Source: Methanobacteriaceae archaeon
GTDB lineage: Archaea > Methanobacteriota > Methanobacteria > Methanobacteriales > Methanobacteriaceae
Length of the DNA: 34,272 nt
Reading direction: 5' to 3'
Assembly: GCA_027318585.1 (NCBI GenBank)
Contig: DAHVOW010000017.1
Location: 1-34,272 of the forward strand
In this document: positions 1 through 7,198 of the stretch, piece after piece
Layout of the letters: the number at the start of each line of letters is the position of its first letter
Position numbering within the stretch: position 1 is the first letter of the stretch
Program-made: the position numbers and the translations under genes
The notes under the pieces: model-generated
The model's input: only the letters and a program-made list of their open reading frames with translations
The model's database searches: none
What the model was told of the DNA's origin: nothing

Positions 1-1
1 A

Positions 2-1024
2 AATTATGCTTACTTCAATATCATTATTATAATACTATTTTCTGCTTTTACAATTCTTCTAGGAGACATATATGGTTTTCCTTTTATTGATATGTTCAGC
101 TTTGGTAGTTTAATCCTTTTAATACCACTCATAATTAATATTTGGTTGTATCGAAGATATGGACCAGATCTTATTATAGAAGGTAAAGAATTTAATCGCT
201 TACAAAAAATATCTGCCAAATCATTGCCCTATGAGCTGCAGCCATTTTATACCGATTCATCTTTCATTGGTGAAGGGGGCTTCGGCCGTGTTTTCAGAGG
301 AATAAATAAAAAAGGAATAGAAGTAGCCATTAAAATCCCCAAAACATTCGATAAAAGATCAGAGAAAACTTTTATTACAGAAGTATCTAATTGGAGACAT
401 TTAGATCACCCCAACATAGTAAAACTCTATGATTATAAAATTTTACCCATTCCCTTCATTGAAACTGAATTTTCTTCAGAAGGGAATGTGAAAAAAGGCA
501 TGAAAACTCTCGAAGAAGCTGTTTCCATTGTTTATGATGTCGCCAAAGGACTTGCATATGCTCATAATAAGAATATCATTCATGGAGATGTTAAACTTTC
601 CAATATATTGATTAAAGATGGAATGCATAAAATTTCTGATTGGGGACTAAGTAAATTGAAAACAGAGGATTCAGTTACATTATCAGGTGCTACACCTTCA
701 TATGCAGCCCCTGAACAAATCTCTCATGAGTTCGGTAAAGCTGATGAAAGAACAGACATTTATCAACTTGGAACAGTTTTTTATGAACTTCTAACTGGAA
801 GAATGCCTTTTGAAGGCAATATATCAGAAATATATAGCTCTATACTAAACACCGCTCCTTTAAATCCTGCTGATATTAACCCTAACGCCAAACAGGTCGA
901 TAATATAGTTATGAAATGTCTTAATAAGAATAAAGAAAACCGTTACTCTTCCATGGAAGACTTGATTAAAGAGCTCAAAAATTATTTACCACCAGATGAA
1001 ACTATACCATTTAGCGGTGAATAA
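2..1024 (+). CDS. Membrane-anchored Ser/Thr protein kinase (5' end outside window)
   Basis: A eukaryotic-like (PknB-type) protein kinase. The reading frame is open to the first base of the window, so the true start lies upstream; the first ATG inside is at 92. The upstream residues and those just after base 92 form at least two hydrophobic membrane segments, followed by a cytoplasmic kinase domain. Numbered from the ATG at 92: Gly loop GEGGFG (60-65), ATP lysine K81 in VAIK, αC Glu97 as candidate salt-bridge partner, catalytic loop HGDVKLSN (164-171, D166 and N171), metal loop DWG (183-185) in place of DFG, APE (206-208), and D222 of subdomain IX. The HRD Arg is Gly, so it is a non-RD kinase. 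All catalytic residues are present and activity is expected. The substrate is unknown. It is very AT-rich. The next gene starts about 50 bases downstream and also encodes a membrane-anchored protein, a possible partner. Confidence 0.85.
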   Translation, partial: NYAYFNIIIIILFSAFTILLGDIYGFPFIDMFSFGSLILLIPLIINIWLYRRYGPDLIIEGKEFNRLQKISAKSLPYELQPFYTDSSFIGEGGFGRVFRGINKKGIEVAIKIPKTFDKRSEKTFITEVSNWRHLDHPNIVKLYDYKILPIPFIETEFSSEGNVKKGMKTLEEAVSIVYDVAKGLAYAHNKNIIHGDVKLSNILIKDGMHKISDWGLSKLKTEDSVTLSGATPSYAAPEQISHEFGKADERTDIYQLGTVFYELLTGRMPFEGNISEIYSSILNTAPLNPADINPNAKQVDNIVMKCLNKNKENRYSSMEDLIKELKNYLPPDETIPFSGE

Positions 1025-1077
1025 TTCTTAATTAACCGATATGTACATTTATGTTCATATCATATGTAGGCTTAAAT

Positions 1078-1485
1078 ATGGATAAAGGAGTGTTCCTGGC
1101 AACTATAGGTGGTTTAACGGTTTTTTTTATAGTTTTGGGCTTTATTTTATATGCTCCGACAGATTTCGATCAATATCTAATTGAACAAGTTGAAAAAGGT
1201 GTACCTACAGAAAAGTTGCTTCCTCAGATCGATAAAGAAACAGAAAAATTAAAAACAAACCTCGAACGAGATTTCGCATCTAAAGTGGCAAATAAAGATA
1301 TTACAAAAACAAATATGTCTCGAAGTGACTATGAACGTTATATGGAGACCTATGAAAATGGTTTAAAGATGATTTCAGAATATGATGTTGCGTGTAAAAA
1401 ATATGCTAATAGAGAAATTCCCAAAGAACAATTTTTGCATGAAATTAATAAGTCCAAAGAATTTATTGAAATCATGAATTACTAA
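1078..1485 (+). CDS. Small membrane-anchored protein, unknown function
   Basis: Not recognised. The protein (135 aa from this start) has one N-terminal membrane helix (about residues 3-25, rich in Gly, Phe, Ile and Leu), then a highly charged, mostly helical Lys/Glu-rich domain. It lacks cysteine pairs or any catalytic motif I can name. I chose the ATG at 1078 because AGG lies 7 bases upstream and the helix then begins right after MDKG; an in-frame ATG at 1051 would add nine residues but has no ribosome site. It follows the membrane kinase by about 50 bases in the same direction and shares its AT-rich composition, so co-transcription is likely. A role as kinase substrate or accessory is only a guess. 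Confidence 0.6.
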   Translation: MDKGVFLATIGGLTVFFIVLGFILYAPTDFDQYLIEQVEKGVPTEKLLPQIDKETEKLKTNLERDFASKVANKDITKTNMSRSDYERYMETYENGLKMISEYDVACKKYANREIPKEQFLHEINKSKEFIEIMNY

Positions 1486-1529
1486 ATATCATCCAAACTC
1501 TGATTAAATTCTTGTAGATAGGAATTAAT

Positions 1530-2786
1530 ATGGAAATATACACCGATGTCAAAGGAAGGACTGGTATAGATTGTGGTGGTTTCTGTGAATTCTGTTTTTA
1601 TAAAAATGTTAATTTTAGTAATCTAAACCCCACAGGATGCATAAATTGCCCTCCCCACCAAAAAGGGTGTTTATATTGTCTAGATTTTGTAGAAAGAGTT
1701 TATACTGAATTTATACCAATTTATCAAGTTTTAGCCGATATAAATAAAAAATTAAAGATATTAAAACCTAATGAAATAAAGCCTAAGGATATCAAAGTCA
1801 TAGTTGCTGGAGCGGCAGATATATTAAATTATCCTAAATTGTATGAACTTGTTTCAATATTAAAAGAATCACTATTTAACATTCACTTAGGGTATACTAG
1901 TGGAAAACCAATAAAAAATGAAGTTATGGTAGAAAATCTTATCTCATTAGGAGTTGATGAGGTGAGTTTTTCAGTTTTTTCGACCAACCCGGAATTGAGA
2001 AGAAAATGGATGAAAGATAATAGTCCAGTGGATTCAATTAAGGGATTGAAATTATTCTGTGAAAATATTGATCTCCATGCCTCTGCTGTCGTTATTCCCG
2101 GTATAAATGATAAGGATCAAATCTTCGAAACTTGTGCTAATTTAGAAGAATGGGGTGCTAAAACTTTAATCTTAAGAAGATTTGCTAATTATCAAAATCA
2201 GGGATTAATTTTTAACAAGAAACCAATAATCGAGGGTATTACTCCACATTCATACGAAAAATTCCAAGAATTTGTCCAAAAAGTCTCTGATGAATTTTCA
2301 TTTGAAGTTTTCGGATATCCATTTTTTGATCCTAAAAACGAAGGTCCATTTTGCCTTGCTAAACCTGATAACAAGGTTTATCTCCAGAATCTGCCTGAAG
2401 TTAGATCGGAAGTAACATTGATTACTGGTGAATTAGCTGCTCCTTTTTTAAAAAAGATTTTCAATTCAGTTGATGAATCGAATTTAGTGAATGTGGTGGC
2501 AGTGAATAAAGAAATTGCAGATTTGATTACAATCGAAGATTTGGACTTGATTGACCTTACTGAAGTTAAGTCAAAAGTAATTATTCCAAGAGGGGCTCTA
2601 GTTCATGATAGGGAAGCAGAAAAAATATTATGTAAAGATGGAAAACAAAGAAAAATTAAAAGAGGACCCCTTGTTTTAACTTATCCTGGTATTGGTGGTG
2701 ATAAACATCTTACTAACAAAATTAAATTAATAGAATATGAATTAAAATCCCTTGAAGAATTAATAGAAATCATAAATACATTATAA
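1530..2786 (+). CDS. mmp10: Mmp10-family radical SAM methyltransferase (Mcr arginine methylation)
   Basis: Resembles methanogenesis marker protein 10, the cobalamin-dependent radical SAM enzyme that C-methylates an arginine in the McrA subunit of methyl-coenzyme M reductase. The length (418 aa) is close to the family's roughly 410. At the N-terminus, C15-x3-C19-x2-C22 is the radical SAM [4Fe-4S] motif with Mmp10-type spacing. A second cysteine set follows at C37, C40, C47 and C50 (GCxxC...GCxYC), also typical of the family. The GYTSGK segment (121-126) and the C-terminal PRGALVHDREAEKIL...DG..R...RGP block match my recollection of Mmp10 proteins. The final about 40 residues are Lys/Ile/Leu-rich and look less conserved. 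No mcr genes are in the window. AT-rich codons are used throughout, unlike the genes to the right. An Mmp10 paralogue cannot be excluded. Confidence 0.82.
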   Translation: MEIYTDVKGRTGIDCGGFCEFCFYKNVNFSNLNPTGCINCPPHQKGCLYCLDFVERVYTEFIPIYQVLADINKKLKILKPNEIKPKDIKVIVAGAADILNYPKLYELVSILKESLFNIHLGYTSGKPIKNEVMVENLISLGVDEVSFSVFSTNPELRRKWMKDNSPVDSIKGLKLFCENIDLHASAVVIPGINDKDQIFETCANLEEWGAKTLILRRFANYQNQGLIFNKKPIIEGITPHSYEKFQEFVQKVSDEFSFEVFGYPFFDPKNEGPFCLAKPDNKVYLQNLPEVRSEVTLITGELAAPFLKKIFNSVDESNLVNVVAVNKEIADLITIEDLDLIDLTEVKSKVIIPRGALVHDREAEKILCKDGKQRKIKRGPLVLTYPGIGGDKHLTNKIKLIEYELKSLEELIEIINTL

Positions 2787-2792
2787 AGTTTT

Positions 2793-2822
2793 AAAAAAGA
2801 AAAAGAAGGATAATTATCCTTC
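2793..2822 (-). terminator. Hairpin plus U-tract terminator of thermosome gene
   Basis: A perfect 18-base palindrome, GAAGGATAATTATCCTTC (2805-2822), begins 4 bases past the thermosome stop codon on the minus strand. It is followed on that strand by a T-rich run (TTTTTCTTTTTT). Hairpin plus poly-U is the form of an intrinsic terminator, and archaeal RNA polymerase also stops at the U-tract alone. It lies between convergent genes, and its tail points away from the thermosome. Confidence 0.7.
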
Positions 2823-2825
2823 AAT

Positions 2826-4463
2826 CTACATCATAGGAGGCATTCCACCCATTCCACCCATACCTGGTGGCATTCCTTCCATGCCTTCTGGTTCTTTAAT
2901 ACCGGCAGAGGCGATCATGTCGTCGATACGCAGGATCATCTCGGCGGCTTCGGCGGCAGACTGGATAGCCTGTTTTTTAACCCTTTGAGGTTCTACCACG
3001 TTGGCCTCCTTCATGTCGGTGACATCCCCTTTGAAGACATCCAGGCCCATCTGGAAGCTGTGTTCATGGGCGGCCCTTAGGTCCACAATGGCATCGATCT
3101 GGTCCAGGCCCGCGTTTTCAGCCAGGGTCCTGGGAACCACTTCCAGGGCATCAGCAAAGGCCGAGATGGCCAGCTGTTCCCTACCACTTACTGTGTCGGC
3201 ATAATCTCTTAGAGCCTTGGATATTGCTATCTCAGGGGCTCCTCCTCCATAAACAACTTTTCCATCTTCCACGGTGGATGATACCACACCAATGGCGTCT
3301 TCCACTGCTCTTTCCACTTCAGCAGCGACGTGTTTGGTGCTGCCCCGGAGGATGATGGAAACCGCTTTAGGATCGGGGCATTCTTCAATGAAGGTTAAAA
3401 CTTCGTCGAAGATTTTCTTCTCGTAGACTTTGCCGGCTTCTCCCAAATCATCAGAGCTAAGATCCTCGATGTTAGTCACGGTTCGGGCACCGGTGGCTTT
3501 TTCTAATCTTTCCATGTCGGATTTTCTAACCCTCTTCAGGGCCAGTATGCCTTCCCGGGCCAGGTAGTGCTGGGCCAGGTCATCAATACCCTTCTGACAG
3601 AAGATCACGTTGGCTCCGCTTTCTAAGACTTTATCCACCATGTCCCGGATCATCTGTTCCTCATTTTCCAGGAAGGCCTGCATCTGGGAGGGGTCGGTGA
3701 GTTTGATCTTGGCATCGGTTTCCAGGTCCTTAACTTCCAGCGGGTATTTTAAGAGGGCGATCCGTGCGTTTTCCACATTCTTGGGCATGGAATTATCGGC
3801 TCGTCCCTTGTCCAGAACCACCCCGTTAACGATTTCTGATTCGTTGATGGTGGCACCCTGGATACGCTGGATGTTTATACTCTTCTTGTTAACTTCACCA
3901 TCTTCTTCCACCTGCTGCACGGCGCTGACTATGAGTTCAGCCAGGGGTTCACGGGCAGTTTCGGTACCTTTACCAGTCATGGCTGTCATGGCCACCTGAA
4001 GGAGGGTTTCACGGTCAGAGGCATCCAGAGAAATTTCTTCTAAAACTTCCAGTGCCTTGGCTGCGGCTCTTCGGTATCCCATAACCAGGGTGGTGGGGTG
4101 TATTTCCAGATCCAGTAATTCTTCGGCTTTTTGGAGAAGTTCACCGGCGATTATGACTGCGGTGGTGGTTCCGTCTCCCACTTCATCTTCCTGGGTCTTG
4201 GCCACTTCCACCAGCATCTTGGCAGCCGGGTGTTCGATGTCCATTTCCCGGAGGATGGTTACCCCATCGTTGGTCACCACGATGTCACCCATTCCATCAA
4301 CCAGCATCTTGTCCATTCCTTTAGGGCCTAGAGTAGTCCTGACAATTCCTGCCAGGGCTTTTCCTGCCATTATATTCATTCTTTGAGCGTCTCGTCCCAA
4401 AAGTCTTGAGGTACCTTCGGGTAGTATTATTATTTGTTGGCCTTGTCCGCCTAACTGTGCCAC
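2826..4463 (-). CDS. thsA: Thermosome subunit (group II chaperonin)
   Basis: Subunit of the archaeal ATP-dependent protein-folding chamber, related to eukaryotic TCP-1/CCT; cytoplasmic. The length (545 aa) is normal. Group II signatures include GPKGMDKMLVD near the N-terminus, NDGVTIL, the ATPase motif GDGTTTAVI, and YGGGAPE near residue 405. It ends in the Gly/Met-rich tail (GMGGMGGMPPMM) typical of thermosomes. The start is GTG, with SD GGAGATGA 4 bases upstream. A TATA box (4510-4518) and a terminator flank it, so it is transcribed alone. GC-rich, well-biased codons fit a highly expressed gene. Only one subunit gene is in view; others may lie elsewhere, so the subunit letter is uncertain. 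Confidence 0.95.
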   Translation of the reverse strand: MAQLGGQGQQIIILPEGTSRLLGRDAQRMNIMAGKALAGIVRTTLGPKGMDKMLVDGMGDIVVTNDGVTILREMDIEHPAAKMLVEVAKTQEDEVGDGTTTAVIIAGELLQKAEELLDLEIHPTTLVMGYRRAAAKALEVLEEISLDASDRETLLQVAMTAMTGKGTETAREPLAELIVSAVQQVEEDGEVNKKSINIQRIQGATINESEIVNGVVLDKGRADNSMPKNVENARIALLKYPLEVKDLETDAKIKLTDPSQMQAFLENEEQMIRDMVDKVLESGANVIFCQKGIDDLAQHYLAREGILALKRVRKSDMERLEKATGARTVTNIEDLSSDDLGEAGKVYEKKIFDEVLTFIEECPDPKAVSIILRGSTKHVAAEVERAVEDAIGVVSSTVEDGKVVYGGGAPEIAISKALRDYADTVSGREQLAISAFADALEVVPRTLAENAGLDQIDAIVDLRAAHEHSFQMGLDVFKGDVTDMKEANVVEPQRVKKQAIQSAAEAAEMILRIDDMIASAGIKEPEGMEGMPPGMGGMGGMPPMM

Positions 4464-4467
4464 AATA

Positions 4468-4518
4468 TCATCTCCATTTCTTATGAGTAATTTAGGGGTG
4501 GGTTAGAGGTTATATAAA
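4468..4518 (-). promoter_or_regulatory. Thermosome promoter (TATA box) and ribosome site
   Basis: On the minus strand TTTATATAA (4510-4518) is a good archaeal TATA box. The expected transcription start is about 25 bases further on, near 4487. The short leader then carries GGAGATGA (4468-4475) just before the GTG start at 4463. No obvious heat-shock operator repeat was seen. Confidence 0.65.
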
Positions 4519-4564
4519 TAGTTTTCTTAGGTGGGTGGAGTTTAATTTTAAAGTAAAAATAAAG

Positions 4565-5098
4565 TTATTCCAGCCGGTACTTAAACTCCCAGAGATACTT
4601 GCCTGATGTTTCCAGGCCCTCCAGGTGTTCTATCTCGTGGGAAACTCCATAAGCGGCGGGTCCTTCAAAAAATAACGGCCCATCTATACGTTTCAGCACT
4701 ATCTCCATGGTGCCCGGGTTAAGCTCGGCTAAGATAATGTCTTCGGCCTGGAGTTCCACCCGGTAAGGTCTTTCCACCATTTCCCGTTCCTTCTTGTTAC
4801 CGCATTTTTCCAGACGCAGGACCCGGCCATGGGTACTCATCAATTGGGGGTTAACCAGGAGGGTAACCCTCTCCAGAGTGTAACCTTCCTTTCTATCTTC
4901 ATTATAATGGGTGATCTTCTCCTTAACTGCCAGGGCTTCCAGGTCCCTGGTTTTAAAGCTCCAGTCCCCGCCAAATTTAAATGAGAAAAGTACGGGTAGG
5001 AAGGCATCCGGCTTTATGTTCAAGCTTCGGATGGCACTTTCCTCCTGGAGGTTAAAGGAGAGCTGCTTTTTTAACTTGCCATATTCAGAATAATCCAA
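4565..5098 (-). CDS. Peptide deformylase-like metalloprotein
   Basis: A divergent member of the peptide deformylase fold, 177 aa. Visible landmarks are LLVNPQL (80-86), like the LINP strand of deformylase, then LEKCGN (96-101), which sits where EGCLS normally is and keeps the Glu-x-Cys with C99 as possible metal ligand. It also has RPYRVELQAED (110-120), like the RPxxV strand, and HEIEHLEG (154-161), the HExxH zinc motif with H154, E155 and H158. The first deformylase motif (GxGLAAPQ) is not recognisable. The start is TTG, supported by GGTGAT 3 bases upstream. Archaea start proteins with unformylated Met, so the substrate is unlikely to be the usual one. It is the last gene after cpgS, 54 bases downstream. 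The metal-hydrolase fold is fairly secure; the function is unknown. Confidence 0.65.
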   Translation of the reverse strand: MDYSEYGKLKKQLSFNLQEESAIRSLNIKPDAFLPVLFSFKFGGDWSFKTRDLEALAVKEKITHYNEDRKEGYTLERVTLLVNPQLMSTHGRVLRLEKCGNKKEREMVERPYRVELQAEDIILAELNPGTMEIVLKRIDGPLFFEGPAAYGVSHEIEHLEGLETSGKYLWEFKYRLE

Positions 5099-5112
5099 TC
5101 TATCACCAATAA

Positions 5113-5131
5113 ATTAAAATTAAAAAAAAGG
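5113..5131 (-). terminator. U-rich tract after cpgS (partial terminator?)
   Basis: Between cpgS and the deformylase-like gene the minus strand reads CCCTTTTTTTTAATTTTAATT. Archaeal polymerase can terminate at such a T-run without a hairpin. It may reduce read-through into the last gene. Confidence 0.4.
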
Positions 5132-5152
5132 GATGTGCATTACCGTAGTTAA

Positions 5153-6529
5153 TCATTGGGCCTGGAAATCCTGGATGGAACTATCCACCACCTGGATTAT
5201 GGCTTCGTCCAGGTCATCCTCTTCCCGGATAGCCAGAGGTATGTTGTCACAGTAAACCACTTCCATACCAGCCTCCAGGGCATCCTTGGTGGCCACGTCA
5301 ACCGCCGCGGCCTTGAGTTCGGTGAGCATAACCTCCGCTTCATCCAAGTATTTTTCAATATCCTGCTGGAGCAGGGGACGGTTGGAAAGGTGGGGTGTGG
5401 TTCCCACCACCAGGCAGCCATGCACTTTTTCCAGGTGCCCGATTAGGACCTCCTTGATGGAGTCCGGAGCGGTGGTGGCAAAGAGCACCTTCTTACCCCG
5501 CACTGATTCTAAGGGTTTGGGTCGGAACACCGTGGGTATGACAGTGGCCTCGGGCTTCAAATTCTTTATAAATGCTTCGATGGTTTCTACCTTATGTTTA
5601 CTGGCCAGGGGCTCTTCACACATGGTTATAACCACCAGTTCGGCTTTTTTAATACGGAAGGGGCCGAAGAAGCGTTCTATATTTATGAGGGGTTGGTTGG
5701 CACCCACCAGTACAATGTGTTTATCGGTTTTAATAGGGGGTATGGCTGCTCCACTACCCTCCATAATCACAAAATCAGCATCAACTTCATTGGCCATCTG
5801 GGCTCCTCTTTTCATGTTGGTGATGAACACCTGGCCCAGCATACCACCACCACACCTCCGGCAGCCAATGGTTAGTATCCTACTCATGAGGGCATCTTCC
5901 CAGTGGTCCGATGCCGCGTGAACTCCCTTGTTGGACTGTTCCATTAAAAATTGGGGTGTGATCTCGATCTGGTCTCCCCGAACGATCTCCGGCTCTTCCG
6001 GGCCTCCCCGCCCCATAGCCACCACACAGGGATTGTAATCCTCTTTATTTATTAAACGGGCTGCGTAGGCAGAGACCGCAGTTTTACCAATGCGTTTACC
6101 TGTGCCCAGGATTTTAAGGGAAGGTTTTTTTAGAATTTCATGTTCATCCAGGGGCTGGAATTGGAAATCCGGCCCCTCGTAGGGTATGCCCATCTCCAGT
6201 ACCAGAGAAGCAATTTTAAAACGTTTGGAATAATCCACCACCGGTTCGTCACTGAGATCCATGACCACATCGGGTTCATGATCTTTTAAACTTTGAGTAA
6301 TAAGATGATAGGGAATTTCGTGAAAATTTTCATCATAATAAACAGGCACTCCTAATTTTTCTTCAATAGATGCTGGTGAAGCATCACGAAGCTTTTCTGT
6401 GCCTCCAATAAAAACAGCAGCCACCACTTCATTATGTTCCAGGTTATCCAGAGTTTCTAAGGCATTTCTGGTTACCGGAAAATAATGTTCACCATCAATC
6501 AGGCAGATCATTTTCCTTAAGCCGTCCAT
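5153..6529 (-). CDS. cpgS: Cyclic 2,3-diphosphoglycerate synthetase
   Basis: ATP-dependent ring closure of 2,3-bisphosphoglycerate to cyclic 2,3-diphosphoglycerate, a potassium-associated solute and phosphagen-like thermoprotectant of Methanobacteriales. The N-terminus has the family's MICLIDGEHYFPVTR, and a P-loop GTGKRIGKT lies about 145 residues in, within LKILGTGKRIGKTAVSAYAAR. Length (about 458 aa) fits the family. Three starts are possible: GTG 6541, ATG 6529 and ATG 6511. I took 6529, with GGGAG 11 bases upstream; 6511 would place MICLIDGEH first and has a weak AAGG before it. It lies 26 bases after the UPF0058 gene and 54 before the deformylase-like gene on the same strand, probably one operon. 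The thermosome gene follows. Confidence 0.92.
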   Translation of the reverse strand: MDGLRKMICLIDGEHYFPVTRNALETLDNLEHNEVVAAVFIGGTEKLRDASPASIEEKLGVPVYYDENFHEIPYHLITQSLKDHEPDVVMDLSDEPVVDYSKRFKIASLVLEMGIPYEGPDFQFQPLDEHEILKKPSLKILGTGKRIGKTAVSAYAARLINKEDYNPCVVAMGRGGPEEPEIVRGDQIEITPQFLMEQSNKGVHAASDHWEDALMSRILTIGCRRCGGGMLGQVFITNMKRGAQMANEVDADFVIMEGSGAAIPPIKTDKHIVLVGANQPLINIERFFGPFRIKKAELVVITMCEEPLASKHKVETIEAFIKNLKPEATVIPTVFRPKPLESVRGKKVLFATTAPDSIKEVLIGHLEKVHGCLVVGTTPHLSNRPLLQQDIEKYLDEAEVMLTELKAAAVDVATKDALEAGMEVVYCDNIPLAIREEDDLDEAIIQVVDSSIQDFQAQ

Positions 6530-6555
6530 TATATTCCACACTCCCGGCAGAGTCT

Positions 6556-6891
6556 TTACATCATGATTTTCTGGTATTTCTTTTCATATTTTAAGGAATC
6601 CTCATTTTGGGAGCGGATAAGTTCCTTGCGGGATCGTTTAACCAGTTCCGACAGGCCGTTGGAGATGTTAGAAGAATTTCCTCCATTATTAGTAGCCACC
6701 ACATGGGAGATGGAAGCTGATAATACAAAAATAGCATGTTTATGTTCGGCCTTAGTTCGATGGATGTGATGTGGACTTATATTCAAGGACAGATATTCCC
6801 CGCATTCATCCTTAACCTCATATTCGCTTTCGAGATTTTTTAAAACGTATACCAGAAATTGATGTAGCTGTATTAGCTCGTCTTTGTACAT
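6556..6891 (-). CDS. UPF0058 family protein
   Basis: Small conserved archaeal protein (111 aa) of the UPF0058 family, recognised from MYKDELIQLHQFLVYV at the N-terminus and the core ISPHHIHRTKAEHKHAIFVL (53-72), which is rich in His, Lys and Glu. The His cluster could bind metal or nucleic acid, but no biochemical function is established that I know of. No membrane segment is seen. The Lys-rich C-terminus is probably variable. It is the first gene of the minus-strand run leading into cpgS. Its promoter TATA box lies so close to the ATG that the mRNA may be leaderless. Confidence 0.85.
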   Translation of the reverse strand: MYKDELIQLHQFLVYVLKNLESEYEVKDECGEYLSLNISPHHIHRTKAEHKHAIFVLSASISHVVATNNGGNSSNISNGLSELVKRSRKELIRSQNEDSLKYEKKYQKIMM

Positions 6892-7198
6892 ATCTACCAG
6901 ACACCTATATTTAAAGCGTTTTTTAGATTAATTTGGTATGCATTTATACCTTTGTAATACCAAAATGGTATTATCCCTATTTGTACTACCCAATATACTA
7001 CCACTTATGATTTAAAAAAAGTTCCTCAACGGGTAGTAACTTCAAACCTTTATCCAATGATTATGCACTCGGTAACATATAGTTTTGGTATCATTACAAA
7101 TAAATCTTTTGACCCTCAACATAAATTCGAAGTTAATATTATCAAACACTCACCCTACAAAACCAATTCTAAAAAAACAGATTTTCCATGGTGAAAAA
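6892..7198. promoter_or_regulatory. 307-base divergent intergenic region with stacked inverted repeats
   Basis: Non-coding region between the UPF0058 gene (minus) and hisD (plus). It holds GGTAT-N6-ATACC (6935-6950), TAATACC-N5-GGTATTA (6955-6973) and the wider pair TACTACCC (6984-6991) / GGGTAGTA (7031-7038). Further GGTA elements occur near 7072 and 7086. The two tight dyads lie 20-60 bases upstream of the UPF0058 TATA box. This looks like an operator array for a dimeric regulator controlling one or both divergent units. The regulator is unknown. Confidence 0.5.
6906..6915 (-). promoter_or_regulatory. TATA box of the UPF0058-cpgS operon
   Basis: TTTAAATATA on the minus strand, centred about 20 bases before the ATG at 6891. 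The usual 22-27 base spacing would put transcription start at or next to the start codon, so the transcript could be leaderless. AGGTG just downstream of it is too far from the ATG to be a good ribosome site. Confidence 0.45.

Noticed and set aside
3001..4386. Several plus-strand open frames across the thermosome gene
   Set aside because: They are antisense to a highly conserved gene and follow its codon bias; none has a motif or ribosome site.
5286..5921. 211-codon open frame opposite cpgS
   Set aside because: It is a Ser/Thr/Ala-rich shadow of a well-supported cpgS gene, with no ribosome site or recognisable protein motif.
6935..6973. Classical NrpR nitrogen operator
   Set aside because: The dyads contain GGTA/TACC, not the GGAA-N6-TTCC form that I know for the methanococcal regulator, and no nitrogen gene is adjacent; only an unknown operator is claimed.
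7085..7198. In-frame N-terminal extension of hisD
   Set aside because: The extra 38 residues are encoded by AT-rich leader without a ribosome site, while GGTGA precedes the ATG at 7199 and homologues begin there.
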